From contig DAHUYT010000002.1 in NCBI GenBank assembly GCA_027315065.1, forward strand, positions 13,554 through 77,553: a DNA stretch of 64,000 bases, written 5' to 3'. The notes under the pieces were generated by a model. It was not told the DNA's origin. It saw nothing but the letters and a program-made list of their open reading frames with translations, and did not search any database. Positions 36,509 to 46,187 of this stretch are shown here, piece by piece. Every line of letters begins with the position of its first letter. Positions within the stretch are counted from its first letter, which is position 1. Both the position numbers and the translations under genes were made by a program. This stretch comes from Nitrososphaerota archaeon. GTDB lineage: Archaea > Thermoproteota > Nitrososphaeria > Nitrososphaerales > Nitrosopumilaceae.

Positions 36509-36847
36509 ATGTCTACACAAAAAACTCAATCAAGTGGCAAGATCGCGGTTGCGGGAGAGCGCGAGCTTGTGATAGGATACAGACTTCTTGGAATAGAAGA
36601 TACGTTTGTAGTACGTGGTGAAGAAGCAAGCAAAACTATACAAGACTTGTATTACTCAGGAAAATTTGGTCTTATTATTGCAAGCGATGCTGTAAGGAAC
36701 TCCCTACCAGCAATCTTTAGGAAAAAGATCGAGGCATCAATAGAGCCACTAGTTCTATTCATGCCAGCCATGGAAGGAAGCATTCAAGAGGAGTCAATTG
36801 CAACGCTTGCAAAGAGAGTGTTAGGAATAAGTATCCCTACAAGTTGA
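36509..36847 (+). CDS. atpF: A-type ATP synthase subunit F
   Basis: A 112-residue rotor-shaft protein with the CheY-like fold of AtpF. It contains the segment GYRLLGIEDTFVV, a central FGLIIASDAVRN and a C-terminal helix LAKRVLGISI. It sits 5 bases after the C gene, with a short polar N-terminal extension of about 18 residues. It helps regulate rotation and hydrolysis. Confidence 0.85.
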   Translation: MSTQKTQSSGKIAVAGERELVIGYRLLGIEDTFVVRGEEASKTIQDLYYSGKFGLIIASDAVRNSLPAIFRKKIEASIEPLVLFMPAMEGSIQEESIATLAKRVLGISIPTS

Positions 36848-36856
36848 TGATAACAA

Positions 36857-38620
36857 ATGGTTGATGGAATAATTTCAAGAATTTCGGGTCCGGTAGTTAT
36901 CGCTAGTGGACTCGAGGGAGCCCAGATGTTCGATGTTGTCCGTATAGGTGAGATGGGGCTGGTAGGTGAAATAATTAGGTTAGAGGGCAACAAGGCAACA
37001 GTACAGGTTTATGAAGATACTACAGGTTTGCGCCCCGGGGAGAAAGTAACAAACACAAAAAGACCACTTTCAATGCAGCTTGGTCCGGGTCTTCTTACTT
37101 CAATTTATGATGGAATTCAAAGACCACTTGATGTTCTAAGAGAACAAAGTGGAGACTTTATCAGTAGAGGAAAGGTTATCCCCGCTCTTGATCAAACCAA
37201 AAAATGGGACTTTGTCCCGCTTAAGAAAAAGGGAGATACTGTATCACCTGGCGAAATAATTGGTGAAGTTCAAGAAACTCCACTTATCATGCACAAAATC
37301 ATGGTGCCCTACAATATTAAGGGCCAATTGTCAGAAATTTTCGAGGGCAAATTTACAGTTAACGAGATTGTTGCAACTGTGCAAAACAATGTCAAAACAG
37401 ATATCGGTCTTTCAAGCTGGTGGACTGTAAGAACTCCAAGACCAGTTCTCAGGAAACTACCACCAGAAGAACCACTACTTACCGGTCAAAGAGTACTTGA
37501 TACCTTCTTTCCTGTCGCAAAGGGTGGAACGGCTGCAATTCCAGGCCCATTTGGAAGCGGAAAGACAGTAACTCAACAGCAGCTCGCAAAGTGGGCAGAC
37601 AGCAATGTTATCGTGTATGTAGGCTGTGGTGAGAGAGGAAACGAAATGACAGAAGTTCTTTCAACTTTTCCAAAACTCGAGGATCCGAAATCAAAAAGGC
37701 CTTTAATGGAACGTACCATTCTTGTAGCTAATACTTCTAACATGCCAGTCGCAGCAAGGGAGGCAAGTATCTACACCGGAATCACAATGGGCGAATACTA
37801 TCGTGATATGGGTTATGGTGTTGCCTTGATGGCAGATAGTACTTCCAGATGGGCAGAGGCATTAAGAGAAATTTCAGGTAGGTTAGAAGAGATGCCAGGC
37901 GAAGAAGGGTATCCAGCTTATCTTGGTAGAAGACTTGCAGAATTTTATGAAAGAGGAGGCAAGGCGATTGTCATCTCTCCAGAAGAGCGTGTTGGTTCTC
38001 TTACTCTTGTAGGTGCAGTATCACCTCCTGGTGGAGACTTTTCAGAACCCGTTTCTCAGAACACACTTAGAGTAACTCGAGTTTTCTGGGCACTTGATGC
38101 AAGCTTGGCATCAAGAAGACATTTTCCGTCAATTAATTGGCTTACAAGTTATTCATTGTATGTAGATGACATGGGTGAGTGGTACAAGAAGAATATAGCA
38201 GCTGAATGGACAGCACTAAGAAAGGAAGCGCTTGAAATCTTACAGAAAGAATCAGAGTTACAAGAAATTGTTCAACTTGTAGGTTATGATGCATTACCAG
38301 AACCAGAAAAGGGAGTTCTTGATACGGCACGAACAATCAGAGAAGACTATCTACAACAAAGTGCGTATGATGATGTGGATACGTACACATCAATTAGAAA
38401 ACAATTCCTGATGCTAGATGCAATTATAGAATTTGGTAAAATGGAAGCAGAAGCAATCAAGAGAGGAATTCCATCTACAAAAATAGGAACATTAGAATCA
38501 AGAAAGATGATATCAAAAATAAAATGGACAAAAGAAGATCAAGTTGAACAACTAGTTAAGGATTTTAAAAGCAAAATGCACCAAGAGTTTGACAGTCTTT
38601 TAGTGGAGGTTACACATTAG
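36857..38620 (+). CDS. atpA: A-type ATP synthase catalytic subunit A
   Basis: A 587-residue catalytic subunit. The P-loop is GPFGSGKTVTQ near residue 231, followed by the catalytic glutamate in CGERGNEMTEV and the VALMADSTSRWAEALRE segment. The non-homologous insertion characteristic of A subunits lies at about residues 110-190 (DFVPLKKKGDTVSPGE). It makes ATP together with B. No intein is present. The stop directly abuts the start of subunit B. Confidence 0.96.
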   Translation: MVDGIISRISGPVVIASGLEGAQMFDVVRIGEMGLVGEIIRLEGNKATVQVYEDTTGLRPGEKVTNTKRPLSMQLGPGLLTSIYDGIQRPLDVLREQSGDFISRGKVIPALDQTKKWDFVPLKKKGDTVSPGEIIGEVQETPLIMHKIMVPYNIKGQLSEIFEGKFTVNEIVATVQNNVKTDIGLSSWWTVRTPRPVLRKLPPEEPLLTGQRVLDTFFPVAKGGTAAIPGPFGSGKTVTQQQLAKWADSNVIVYVGCGERGNEMTEVLSTFPKLEDPKSKRPLMERTILVANTSNMPVAAREASIYTGITMGEYYRDMGYGVALMADSTSRWAEALREISGRLEEMPGEEGYPAYLGRRLAEFYERGGKAIVISPEERVGSLTLVGAVSPPGGDFSEPVSQNTLRVTRVFWALDASLASRRHFPSINWLTSYSLYVDDMGEWYKKNIAAEWTALRKEALEILQKESELQEIVQLVGYDALPEPEKGVLDTARTIREDYLQQSAYDDVDTYTSIRKQFLMLDAIIEFGKMEAEAIKRGIPSTKIGTLESRKMISKIKWTKEDQVEQLVKDFKSKMHQEFDSLLVEVTH

Positions 38621-40012
38621 ATGTCTGCTATATCATACAAAACAATCGACAAGATTGCAGGTCCACTGATGTTTGTACAGGGAGTAGATAATGCCGCTTA
38701 TGGTGAAATGGTAGAAATAAAACTCATAAATGGAGAAAGAAGACAAGGACAGGTTCTTGATACAAGACAAGGACTTGCAGTAGTTCAGGTATTTGGTTCA
38801 ACTATGGGATTGAACACCGCTGGAACTTCAGTCAAGTTCCTTGGAGAGACTGCACAGATTTCAGTATCTGATGATATGCTTGGCAGAGTCTTTGATGGAC
38901 TAGGAAATCCAAGAGACAATGGTCCAAAGATCGTCTCAAAACACAAAGTTGACTTGGTAGGATCTGGTATCAACCCATATTCAAGGGAAGAACCGTCTGA
39001 GTTCATTCAAACCGGTATGTCCAACATAGATGCAATGAATACTCTTGTAAGGGGTCAGAAGCTTCCAGTTTTCTCTGGCGCAGGTCTTCCTCACAACCTA
39101 CTTGCATCACAAATTGCAAGGCAGGCCAAAGTTCTTAGCGCTTCTGAGAATTTCTCAGTAGTCTTTGCAGCGATGGGAATTACAAGTGAGGAAGCAAACT
39201 TCTTTGTAAAGCAATTCGAAGAAAGCGGTGCACTTGGAAGAACTTCGCTTTTCTTGAACTTGTCATCAGATCCATCAATGGAGCGTTTGCTTACTCCAAG
39301 ACTTGCATTAACTACAGCAGAATATCTGGCATATGAAAGAGACATGCATGTGTTGGTAATAATGACTGATATGACAAACTATTGTGAAGCATTAAGAGAA
39401 ATTTCAGCCGCAAGAGAAGAAGTTCCTGGTAGAAGAGGATATCCAGGTTACATGTATACTGACTTGGCCTCTTTATATGAAAGAGCGGGCAAGATTAAGG
39501 GCAGACACGGTTCCGTTACACAGATTCCAATTCTAACCATGCCAGCTGATGATATCACTCATCCTATTCCAGATCTTACTGGTTACATTACCGAGGGACA
39601 GATTGTCATGAGCAGAGATCTTCATAGAGGAGACATTCATCCTCCAGTAGATGTCTTGACCAGCCTTTCACGTTTGATGAATCAGGGCATTGGAAAGGGA
39701 AGGACAAGAGAAGATCATCGAAGTCTTGCCGACCAACTCTATTCTACCTATGCACAAGGTAAGGATGCAAGGTCACTTGCAGCTATTGTGGGTGAAGAGG
39801 CATTAAGTGATCTTGACAGAAAATTCTTAAAGGTAGCTAATAGCTTTGAAAGAAAGTTTGTCAATCAGGGAATGGATGAAAACCGTTCCATTGAACAGAC
39901 TTTGGATATTGGATGGGAATTACTTGATGAACTTTCAGACTCTGAATTGAACCGTATCAAGCCTGAGTTTATAGCGAAATACAGAAAGAAGACCAGTCCA
40001 GGTGGAAAGTAG
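38621..40012 (+). CDS. atpB: A-type ATP synthase subunit B
   Basis: A 463-residue non-catalytic nucleotide-binding subunit. The P-loop is degenerate, as expected for B ([18 protein letters not shown]). Family segments are the [14 protein letters not shown] and [18 protein letters not shown] stretches and YTEGQI-like [10 protein letters not shown]. It begins on the base after the A stop. It completes the A3B3 head. Confidence 0.96.
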   Translation: MSAISYKTIDKIAGPLMFVQGVDNAAYGEMVEIKLINGERRQGQVLDTRQGLAVVQVFGSTMGLNTAGTSVKFLGETAQISVSDDMLGRVFDGLGNPRDNGPKIVSKHKVDLVGSGINPYSREEPSEFIQTGMSNIDAMNTLVRGQKLPVFSGAGLPHNLLASQIARQAKVLSASENFSVVFAAMGITSEEANFFVKQFEESGALGRTSLFLNLSSDPSMERLLTPRLALTTAEYLAYERDMHVLVIMTDMTNYCEALREISAAREEVPGRRGYPGYMYTDLASLYERAGKIKGRHGSVTQIPILTMPADDITHPIPDLTGYITEGQIVMSRDLHRGDIHPPVDVLTSLSRLMNQGIGKGRTREDHRSLADQLYSTYAQGKDARSLAAIVGEEALSDLDRKFLKVANSFERKFVNQGMDENRSIEQTLDIGWELLDELSDSELNRIKPEFIAKYRKKTSPGGK

Positions 40013-40014
40013 GA

Positions 40015-40683
40015 TTGCCATCAGTAACTAACATTCGACCTACTCGTCTTGAATACATTCGCACAAAAAGAAGAATAAAGATAGCGCAAAAGGGTCTAAA
40101 GTTACTAAAACTAAAAAGACAGGCCCTAATTTTAGAATTTTTCAATACCAGCAAAACTGCAGCCTCTCTGAGAAGTGCCTTGCAAGCAGAGCTTATCAAG
40201 GGCTATCAAAGTATAATGATGGCAGAGATGTTAGCCGGTTCCATGAGGCTGGAAAATGAGGCAATGAAGATTCCTCAGCTTAACAAATTACAAATCACTT
40301 CAAAAAATGTAATGGGTGTTAAAATTCCAAAGATTGGCGGGGGGCAGAATGAGCATTCTCTTACAGAACATTTACTAGAGTTACCGCCATCTATTAACGA
40401 AGCAATAAAGGCTTATCAAAATGTACACAAGATGGTACTTGAGGTTGCAGAGAAGGAGACAGCATTGCGCAAACTTTTACTAGAAATAGAAAAAACAAAG
40501 CGCAAATCAAATGCAATCGAGAATGTATTCATACCTAGATTGCAATCTGCTGTAAAATTCATCACTTTTAGATTAGATGAAATGGAGCGTGATACTTTCA
40601 TAATGCTAAAGACGGTCAAGCGAAAGATGGGAGAAAGAGAACAGGAAGCCCGACTTAAAAAGGAGAAAGAGATAGTTGCCTAG
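40015..40683 (+). CDS. atpD: A-type ATP synthase central-stalk subunit D
   Basis: A 222-residue coiled-coil shaft. It begins with RPTRLEYIRTKRRIKIAQKG, a hallmark of D subunits, and ends in a long helix rich in E, K and R. TTG start at 40015. It couples rotation to the head. It is followed by a 119-base gap that contains a 26-residue membrane ORF. Confidence 0.93.
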   Translation: MPSVTNIRPTRLEYIRTKRRIKIAQKGLKLLKLKRQALILEFFNTSKTAASLRSALQAELIKGYQSIMMAEMLAGSMRLENEAMKIPQLNKLQITSKNVMGVKIPKIGGGQNEHSLTEHLLELPPSINEAIKAYQNVHKMVLEVAEKETALRKLLLEIEKTKRKSNAIENVFIPRLQSAVKFITFRLDEMERDTFIMLKTVKRKMGEREQEARLKKEKEIVA

Positions 40684-40720
40684 CTTCAAGAATGCACAAC
40701 AGAGAAGGTTCTATTTGATA

Positions 40721-40801
40721 ATGAGAGTCTTCAAGTTAGGAAATATCTTTGGAACAGTTGCTCTAGTATTGTATGCAGGAAGGCATTTTCTAGGAGTTTA
40801 A
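40721..40801 (+). CDS. 26-residue membrane microprotein inside the A-ATPase operon
   Basis: An ATG-started frame encoding MRVFKLGNIF and then a hydrophobic run through ALVLYA to the end. The stop lies one base before the next ATG. A weak GAAGG lies about 14 bases upstream. It fills an otherwise unusual 119-base gap in a tightly packed operon. Its hydrophobic stretch is too short for more than one helix. It may be a real accessory subunit or a chance frame. Confidence 0.4.
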   Translation: MRVFKLGNIFGTVALVLYAGRHFLGV

Positions 40802-40802
40802 A

Positions 40803-41126
40803 ATGTCAACTACGGAAAAATATGTTCATTCACTCAAGCAGATAAAAGAAGCAGAAGATAAAATACAAATACAAATAGACGAACACAAGAAAAAAGTTTT
40901 AGAGGAATTTAGAAATTTTGAAAGTTATGTATCTAAAACAATTATAACTGCAAAAAGTGATGGTGAAAAACTAGTGGAATCAAATGTGGAGCAGTCCAGA
41001 AAAAAGGCCACAACCGAAACAGAAAAGATAATCGTCGATGCAACTAACAAATCAAAAACAGTCTCTGCTAGAATTGATGCACAAACTATGCAAGAAATAA
41101 TCGATATTTTGTTAAAAGAGGTATAG
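40803..41126 (+). CDS. A-type ATP synthase subunit H-like coiled-coil protein
   Basis: A 107-residue all-helical protein with heptad-like repeats (KQIKEAEDKIQIQIDEHKKK) and a C-terminal QEIIDILLKEV. This matches the AhaH/AtpH peripheral-stalk partner of subunit E. It lies 2 bases before subunit I. In many archaea H and I head the operon, whereas here they end it. Confidence 0.8.
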   Translation: MSTTEKYVHSLKQIKEAEDKIQIQIDEHKKKVLEEFRNFESYVSKTIITAKSDGEKLVESNVEQSRKKATTETEKIIVDATNKSKTVSARIDAQTMQEIIDILLKEV

Positions 41127-41128
41127 TT

Positions 41129-43144
41129 TTGGTTCTAAAACCTACGCCAATGACTCGTATTGCAGTGCTTGGATTAAGAAAAGATAGGCAGACTGTAGTC
41201 TCGATTCTTCATGATCTAAATGCAGTTCAACTCGAACCCCTCTCAAAAGACATTGCGTCATTGTTGCGAAATGAGCGTGATGATGATACGTACAGGCAAG
41301 TTTCAGACAATCTTTTAAGAATGAAGGCTTTGAGGACTGTCTTGCCTCCAATGTTGGTCACACAATGTCAGAGATTTGGTTCTATAGGACAACTCTTGGA
41401 GGGAGCAAAATCTATTGACATAGATGCCAAAGTTGCATCATTGGAACGAGAAAAGGAAACCCTCATAACTCAACTCAAAGAAACCGGAAACAACTTAAAG
41501 TTGGTTGAAGAGTTCTCATTTTTCTCTGAAGATTTTAATGTATTGCAACTTTCATCCGCCCATTCTTATTTTGGCAGAGTAGATCAAAAAAACTCGACTG
41601 GTTTTAAACAAGCATTAGGAGTGCACAGCCAAGATGTATTTTTGTATTCAAAGGAAGAAAAAGGTGCAACACGAATTATTCTGGTGACTTTTCCAAACTT
41701 TCCTCCACACGCATTATCTACTGTAGTTCAAGAATACAATGTAAAACTTGAGGTTGTGCCTAAACTAGAAGGAAAGGCAGCAGAGCTGAGTCAGAGTCTA
41801 AAGAACAAGCAAAATGAAATTACTCAAAAAATAAATGAAATTGATAAACAATTAGCAGAAATTTCAAAGGATCATTATGTAAATATTGTATGTCTAGAAG
41901 AACAATTAGAAATTGAGAACAAGAAACTCGAAGTCATAGATAACCTTGGTGTTACTTCCGATTCCTTTGCTTTGGAGGGATGGATACCAAAGTCAAAGGT
42001 AAGTGAACTAAAGGATAGATTTGACCACTATTCAAAGGGAACATTACTTTTTGAATTAGAAACCAAGGAGAATCCACCTACTTTATTTGACAATCCAAAG
42101 AGATTCAAACTGTTTGAGGCCTTTATTCGATTTTACTCTTTACCGTCAGGAAAAGAATTCGATCCTACTCTGATCTTTGGCCTGATCTTCCCTGTCTTCT
42201 ATGGTATGATGGTAGGAGACTTGGGTTATGGTCTTGTTATCTTGCTTGTCTGTAGATGGGTAATTCGAAGAGTAGAGGGAGGAAAGAAGAACTTTAACAT
42301 AATGCCCACACCACTGCGTAAGTTTGCCTTGACTATATTGAAACCACGACAAATGGTAAAGCTAGCAAAGGCCATGACACCTGGTGCAATTATTGCAATA
42401 ATTTTGGGATTCTTGTTTAACCTGTACTTTGGATTCCACCTTAATGGTTACCTGTTTAGCTATCTAAACAATACATTTGGAATGCACTTGCCAGCAGACG
42501 GGGCAATATTCAATCCAATTACTGGTTTGAAGAAATTATTGTTGATTTCTGGATATATTGGATTGGGCATGGTTACATTTGGGTTAATTCTTGGTATTCT
42601 CAACACCTTAAGAGAGGGAGAGAAAAAACATGCAATAAGCAAGGGTGGATGGTTACTCTTTGGATGGGGTGTTGTTCTTACTGGATTGGCATTGTTGCAT
42701 CACCAGCATATCAATCCAATTCATCATGTAGCGGGGATTGGCTATGTTGGTCTGATGCTTGCCGGAATTGGCCTTATGTTCTATGGTGAGGGTGTAAGAG
42801 CGGTCATGGAGTTACCCTCCATAATAAGTCATATTCTCTCATATACGAGAATTATCGGGATCTTGCTCGCATCCGTCATTTTAGCTGACGTAATTGATTT
42901 TATTTTCATGAAGGCACTGCATCACACAATACCTTTCATAATACTTGGTACTGTCATACTCTTAATTGGACACCTATTCAATATCATCATTGGTGTCTTT
43001 GAGCCAGGTATACAGGGAGCGAGATTGATTTATGTGGAATTTTTCTCTAAATTCTACCACGGCAATGGAAGATCATTCAGGCCATTTGGAACCACAAGAA
43101 AATACACTTATGATCAATACGAACTAAAGGCCAAAGAAAAATAG
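41129..43144 (+). CDS. atpI: A-type ATP synthase membrane subunit I (a)
   Basis: A 671-residue protein. The N-terminal soluble arm (residues 1-330) forms part of the stator. The C-terminal half has about eight membrane helices, including FGLIFPVFYGMMVGDLGYGL, YIGLGMVTFGLILGI and SHILSYTRIIGILLASVI, and ends FNIIIGVFEPGIQGARLIYVE. The conserved arginine that faces the rotor is likely in SYTRIIG. It provides the ion half-channels. TTG start at 41129. Confidence 0.93.
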   Translation: MVLKPTPMTRIAVLGLRKDRQTVVSILHDLNAVQLEPLSKDIASLLRNERDDDTYRQVSDNLLRMKALRTVLPPMLVTQCQRFGSIGQLLEGAKSIDIDAKVASLEREKETLITQLKETGNNLKLVEEFSFFSEDFNVLQLSSAHSYFGRVDQKNSTGFKQALGVHSQDVFLYSKEEKGATRIILVTFPNFPPHALSTVVQEYNVKLEVVPKLEGKAAELSQSLKNKQNEITQKINEIDKQLAEISKDHYVNIVCLEEQLEIENKKLEVIDNLGVTSDSFALEGWIPKSKVSELKDRFDHYSKGTLLFELETKENPPTLFDNPKRFKLFEAFIRFYSLPSGKEFDPTLIFGLIFPVFYGMMVGDLGYGLVILLVCRWVIRRVEGGKKNFNIMPTPLRKFALTILKPRQMVKLAKAMTPGAIIAIILGFLFNLYFGFHLNGYLFSYLNNTFGMHLPADGAIFNPITGLKKLLLISGYIGLGMVTFGLILGILNTLREGEKKHAISKGGWLLFGWGVVLTGLALLHHQHINPIHHVAGIGYVGLMLAGIGLMFYGEGVRAVMELPSIISHILSYTRIIGILLASVILADVIDFIFMKALHHTIPFIILGTVILLIGHLFNIIIGVFEPGIQGARLIYVEFFSKFYHGNGRSFRPFGTTRKYTYDQYELKAKEK

Positions 43145-43152
43145 TTCTGAAG

Positions 43153-43638
43153 TTAGTAGTATTTTAATTCGTTAACATCCAATATTCTAGTACAGAACCT
43201 GCATCTTAGAACAAGTCCAGTCTTATCTATCACATCCATCACAGGTTCGATATCTTCATCACTATTTGAGATACAATCAGGATTTGAGCATTTGAAAATC
43301 CTCTCTATCTCATTTGGCAACGTTACGCGCCTTTTTTCGACCAATTTGTATTCCTTGATTATGTTTACAGTTGCCTTTGGTGCAATGAGTGCAAGCTTGT
43401 TAGTATCAGAATCTTGCAGAAATCTATTTTCTACCTTTATGATATCTTTTTTCGCAACCTTTGAGCTGGGAACGTTGAGTGCTATTGTAATTACATTGCC
43501 ATCCTTTCCATCTATCCCAAGTGCATTGAGTACCTTGATACCCTTTCCAGATTCAATATGATCAATCACTGTGCCATTTTTGATTTTTCGAACAATTAAG
43601 TCTGATTCTGACATTGGAATAGTTTTTGTACTACTCAT
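43153..43638 (-). CDS. pyrI: Aspartate carbamoyltransferase regulatory subunit
   Basis: Binds nucleotide effectors and controls the catalytic PyrB trimers. It holds SDLIVRKIKNGTVIDHIESGKG and the VEKRRVTLPNEIERIFKCSNPDC segment. Four zinc cysteines lie in CSNPDC and CRFC near the C-terminus. The ATG at 43638 gives 161 residues. MSESDL at 43614 is a plausible alternative because TATATATG lies about 25 bases before it. Unusually, it is divergent from pyrB rather than following it. Confidence 0.93.
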   Translation of the reverse strand: MSSTKTIPMSESDLIVRKIKNGTVIDHIESGKGIKVLNALGIDGKDGNVITIALNVPSSKVAKKDIIKVENRFLQDSDTNKLALIAPKATVNIIKEYKLVEKRRVTLPNEIERIFKCSNPDCISNSDEDIEPVMDVIDKTGLVLRCRFCTRILDVNELKYY

Positions 43639-43656
43639 ATATAACAATGAACTACG

Positions 43657-44589
43657 ATGAGCAATACTTTTTTCCAAAAAGATATTGTCTCTGTACGTGA
43701 TTTTGATAAATACAAGTTTGAAGAGATTTTCCAAGCTACCGACAAAATAATTGACATGAATCCAAACGAGAGAAGAGAACTTGCACGAGGAAAAACCCTT
43801 GGCTATTTATTCTTTGAACCAAGTACCAGAACGCGATTGAGCTTCGAAGCTGCAATGGCATCCCTTGGAGGTGTTTCTCTTGGTATATCTGACGCTTCTT
43901 CTTCTTCTGCAAAAAAGGGTGAAAGTCTCGCGGATACTGTTAGAATAATGTCGCTATATTCCGATGTAGTTATTTTACGACATCAACTTGATGGGTCTAG
44001 CAGATTTGCTGCTGAAGTATCAGAAAAGCCACTGATTAATGCTGGTAGTGGAACAGAAGAACATCCAACGCAGGCAATACTTGACCTTTATACAATTAGA
44101 AAGGAAAAAAAACACATTGACGGTCTTAAAATTGGAATCGTTGGAGACCTAAAATATGGAAGAACAGTCTACTCACTTTTGTATGCTTTGAGTAACTACG
44201 AGGTAGATGTTCGATTAATATCTCCACTGGCCTTGAAGATACGTTCAGATTCTACATATGAGATAAGAAAAAGACTTTCGTACACGGAAACAACAGATCT
44301 GGAAGAAAATCTTGGTGACTTGGACGTGATATATGTAACAAGAATCCAAAAGGAACGATTTGCTGATGTGGAAGAGTATGTCAAAGTGAAGGGCAGTTAC
44401 AAGATTGGATTAGAGTTGATGAAAAAAATGAAAGAGGATGCAATAGTAATGCATCCATTACCACGCTTGGACGAGATCTCCCACAAACTTGATTCAACCA
44501 ATCAGGCAAAATACTTCAAACAAGCTCAATATGGCAAGGAAACGCGTGCAGCACTACTTGCGCTGATTCTCAACGAAAAAGGAATATAG
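43657..44589 (+). CDS. pyrB: Aspartate carbamoyltransferase catalytic subunit
   Basis: Joins carbamoyl phosphate and aspartate, the committed step of pyrimidine synthesis. The carbamoyl-phosphate site is FEPSTRTRLSFE, with KKGESLADT following and HPTQAILDLYTI in the middle. MHPLPRLDEI lies near the end. The length of 310 residues is normal. The start codon lies 18 bases from that of the divergent pyrI, so their promoters must overlap. Confidence 0.96.
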   Translation: MSNTFFQKDIVSVRDFDKYKFEEIFQATDKIIDMNPNERRELARGKTLGYLFFEPSTRTRLSFEAAMASLGGVSLGISDASSSSAKKGESLADTVRIMSLYSDVVILRHQLDGSSRFAAEVSEKPLINAGSGTEEHPTQAILDLYTIRKEKKHIDGLKIGIVGDLKYGRTVYSLLYALSNYEVDVRLISPLALKIRSDSTYEIRKRLSYTETTDLEENLGDLDVIYVTRIQKERFADVEEYVKVKGSYKIGLELMKKMKEDAIVMHPLPRLDEISHKLDSTNQAKYFKQAQYGKETRAALLALILNEKGI

Positions 44590-45765
44590 TTATTTCACTA
44601 TTCCATCATGCTTTAGATATTTTATTTCATTAACAACATCATCTGCAGGAACATTATTGTATATCATATAACTGACAGTGTTTTTTACCCATGGTGGAAT
44701 AAAATTGCCGTGAATTCCAAGTATATCTAGCAGTTTGGAATCCGATATAGTAAACGTTGAAAAGCCAGCCCAAGCTATCAATGCAGATTTTTCATCAAGA
44801 AAAAAGTATTCATCAGTGTTTGGAACATAATTTGGATCAAAACCTGAGATCACTACTTTATGCTGTCCATAGTTTACGTTGAATGCAACATGCCAATTTT
44901 GTGTATCATTATCTTTACTAATCAGGGGGGTAACTTGATTGCCATCTATGAATACCTTAAACTCTCCATCACTGGAACCACTAGGAAACATAAAATTAGC
45001 ATAATATGGTATTTGCCAAGGATTAGAGGCGTCAAAATACATTGAATTATTATTTTCGTCAAATTTTTGGTTAGTAAAATAGACTATTGAGAGGACGCTA
45101 AAATAGAATGTTTTACCTTTCCACTGTGTTGACATTTCTATAGCATTATCGGCTCCAGGAATAAAACAACTGTAATAAGCCACTTGTTTTGCAATGCTTT
45201 GATCAGGATACATTACAAATTCTGCCTTATCTCCAGGATTTATCTTTGGTATGGTCCAAGTGTTTTCTACTTCATCAAGATATTGATTATTTTTGTTATG
45301 TACTAACGCATATACATCAATGTTATTTACCGTGTAATTGCCAGTATTTGTAATAAAACCAGTCAGATGACCATCAGGATATTTCACCAGGGTTCTGTCG
45401 TAGTTCACTTCTATGTTCAAGGGATTACTGTTGGTGAGAATAAATGAAACTTTAGGTTTTTGCAGAACTGGTTCTCCACTGATTATTTGTGGAAACTTGA
45501 ATTTGAAAGGCATATCCTTTAATGAATAGATCACAGGAAGTATGCGAGATTCTGAAAATGTAGTTCCTTCATCGTTTACCGTAACCTGAACTTTTGCAAT
45601 AACAGTCTGATTCTCCGTATTCCTTACTGAACCGTACATAACATAGATCCCATCGTGATCAAAATATCCTGCATATTCACCATTAGGTACGTATACTTTA
45701 GCGCTTGCAAGATGAAACAAAACGCCAAGCAATACAAATATGGGTATTATGTAAAAAACTTTCAT
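44590..45765 (-). CDS. Secreted surface protein with degenerate WVKN-type C-terminal domain
   Basis: A 391-residue protein with a signal peptide (YIIPIFVLLGVLFHLASA). The body is beta-rich with Ig-like segments and many N-x-T sites. One pair of cysteines may be absent, since I see a single C near residue 205. The last 36 residues, beginning IPPWVKNTVSYM and ending EIKYLKHDGIV, resemble the WVKNNA-WW domain present in two other secreted proteins of this window. It has no membrane anchor at its C-terminus. Function unknown; it is probably extracellular. Confidence 0.65.
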   Translation of the reverse strand: MKVFYIIPIFVLLGVLFHLASAKVYVPNGEYAGYFDHDGIYVMYGSVRNTENQTVIAKVQVTVNDEGTTFSESRILPVIYSLKDMPFKFKFPQIISGEPVLQKPKVSFILTNSNPLNIEVNYDRTLVKYPDGHLTGFITNTGNYTVNNIDVYALVHNKNNQYLDEVENTWTIPKINPGDKAEFVMYPDQSIAKQVAYYSCFIPGADNAIEMSTQWKGKTFYFSVLSIVYFTNQKFDENNNSMYFDASNPWQIPYYANFMFPSGSSDGEFKVFIDGNQVTPLISKDNDTQNWHVAFNVNYGQHKVVISGFDPNYVPNTDEYFFLDEKSALIAWAGFSTFTISDSKLLDILGIHGNFIPPWVKNTVSYMIYNNVPADDVVNEIKYLKHDGIVK

Positions 45766-45803
45766 TCTAATATTGCACTGGTCTCATATAATTTGTACCT
45801 AGC

Positions 45804-46187
45804 TCACATTGCCACAAGCTTGACGTTTTCCATTTTTCTGTTTGTCTTAAAGTCCTTTGTCATGATGCCAATCTTTTCTGCATCTCCATGTAGCAAGAAG
45901 AGTTCCATGCACTTGTTCCTGTCGACCTTGCTGTGAAGATGAGTACCAATTAGATTCTCGTGATTGTGTTTTATGCCAGTAACTATCTGCTCCGACTCTT
46001 CATCATGAATGATCATTAGAATAGCATGAATTTGGCCAGAAAGGTTTTCCCTCTGTTTCTCTTCTGATACCAGATTTCTAATTCCAGCACGAATAATTTC
46101 TGACCTTCCGGAAAATCCCATGGTCTTTTGTAACTTGTCTATCTCTGAGAGGATCTCATTGTTTAGAGAGATTGATACAATTGGCAT
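45804..46187 (-). CDS. NikR-like ribbon-helix-helix metal regulator
   Basis: A 127-residue regulator. Residues 1-45 form the ribbon-helix-helix (VSISLNNEILSEIDKLQ, then SGRSEIIRAGIRNLV). The C-terminal ACT-like domain carries likely metal ligands in KHNHENLIGTHLHS and a cysteine in RNKCMELFLLHGDA. Relative to E. coli NikR the spacing between the HxH and the cysteine is two residues longer, so the metal may differ. It lies beside a zinc/manganese-type ABC importer, which it may control. A decayed copy of its C-terminus lies between the two. Confidence 0.82.
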   Translation of the reverse strand: MPIVSISLNNEILSEIDKLQKTMGFSGRSEIIRAGIRNLVSEEKQRENLSGQIHAILMIIHDEESEQIVTGIKHNHENLIGTHLHSKVDRNKCMELFLLHGDAEKIGIMTKDFKTNRKMENVKLVAM

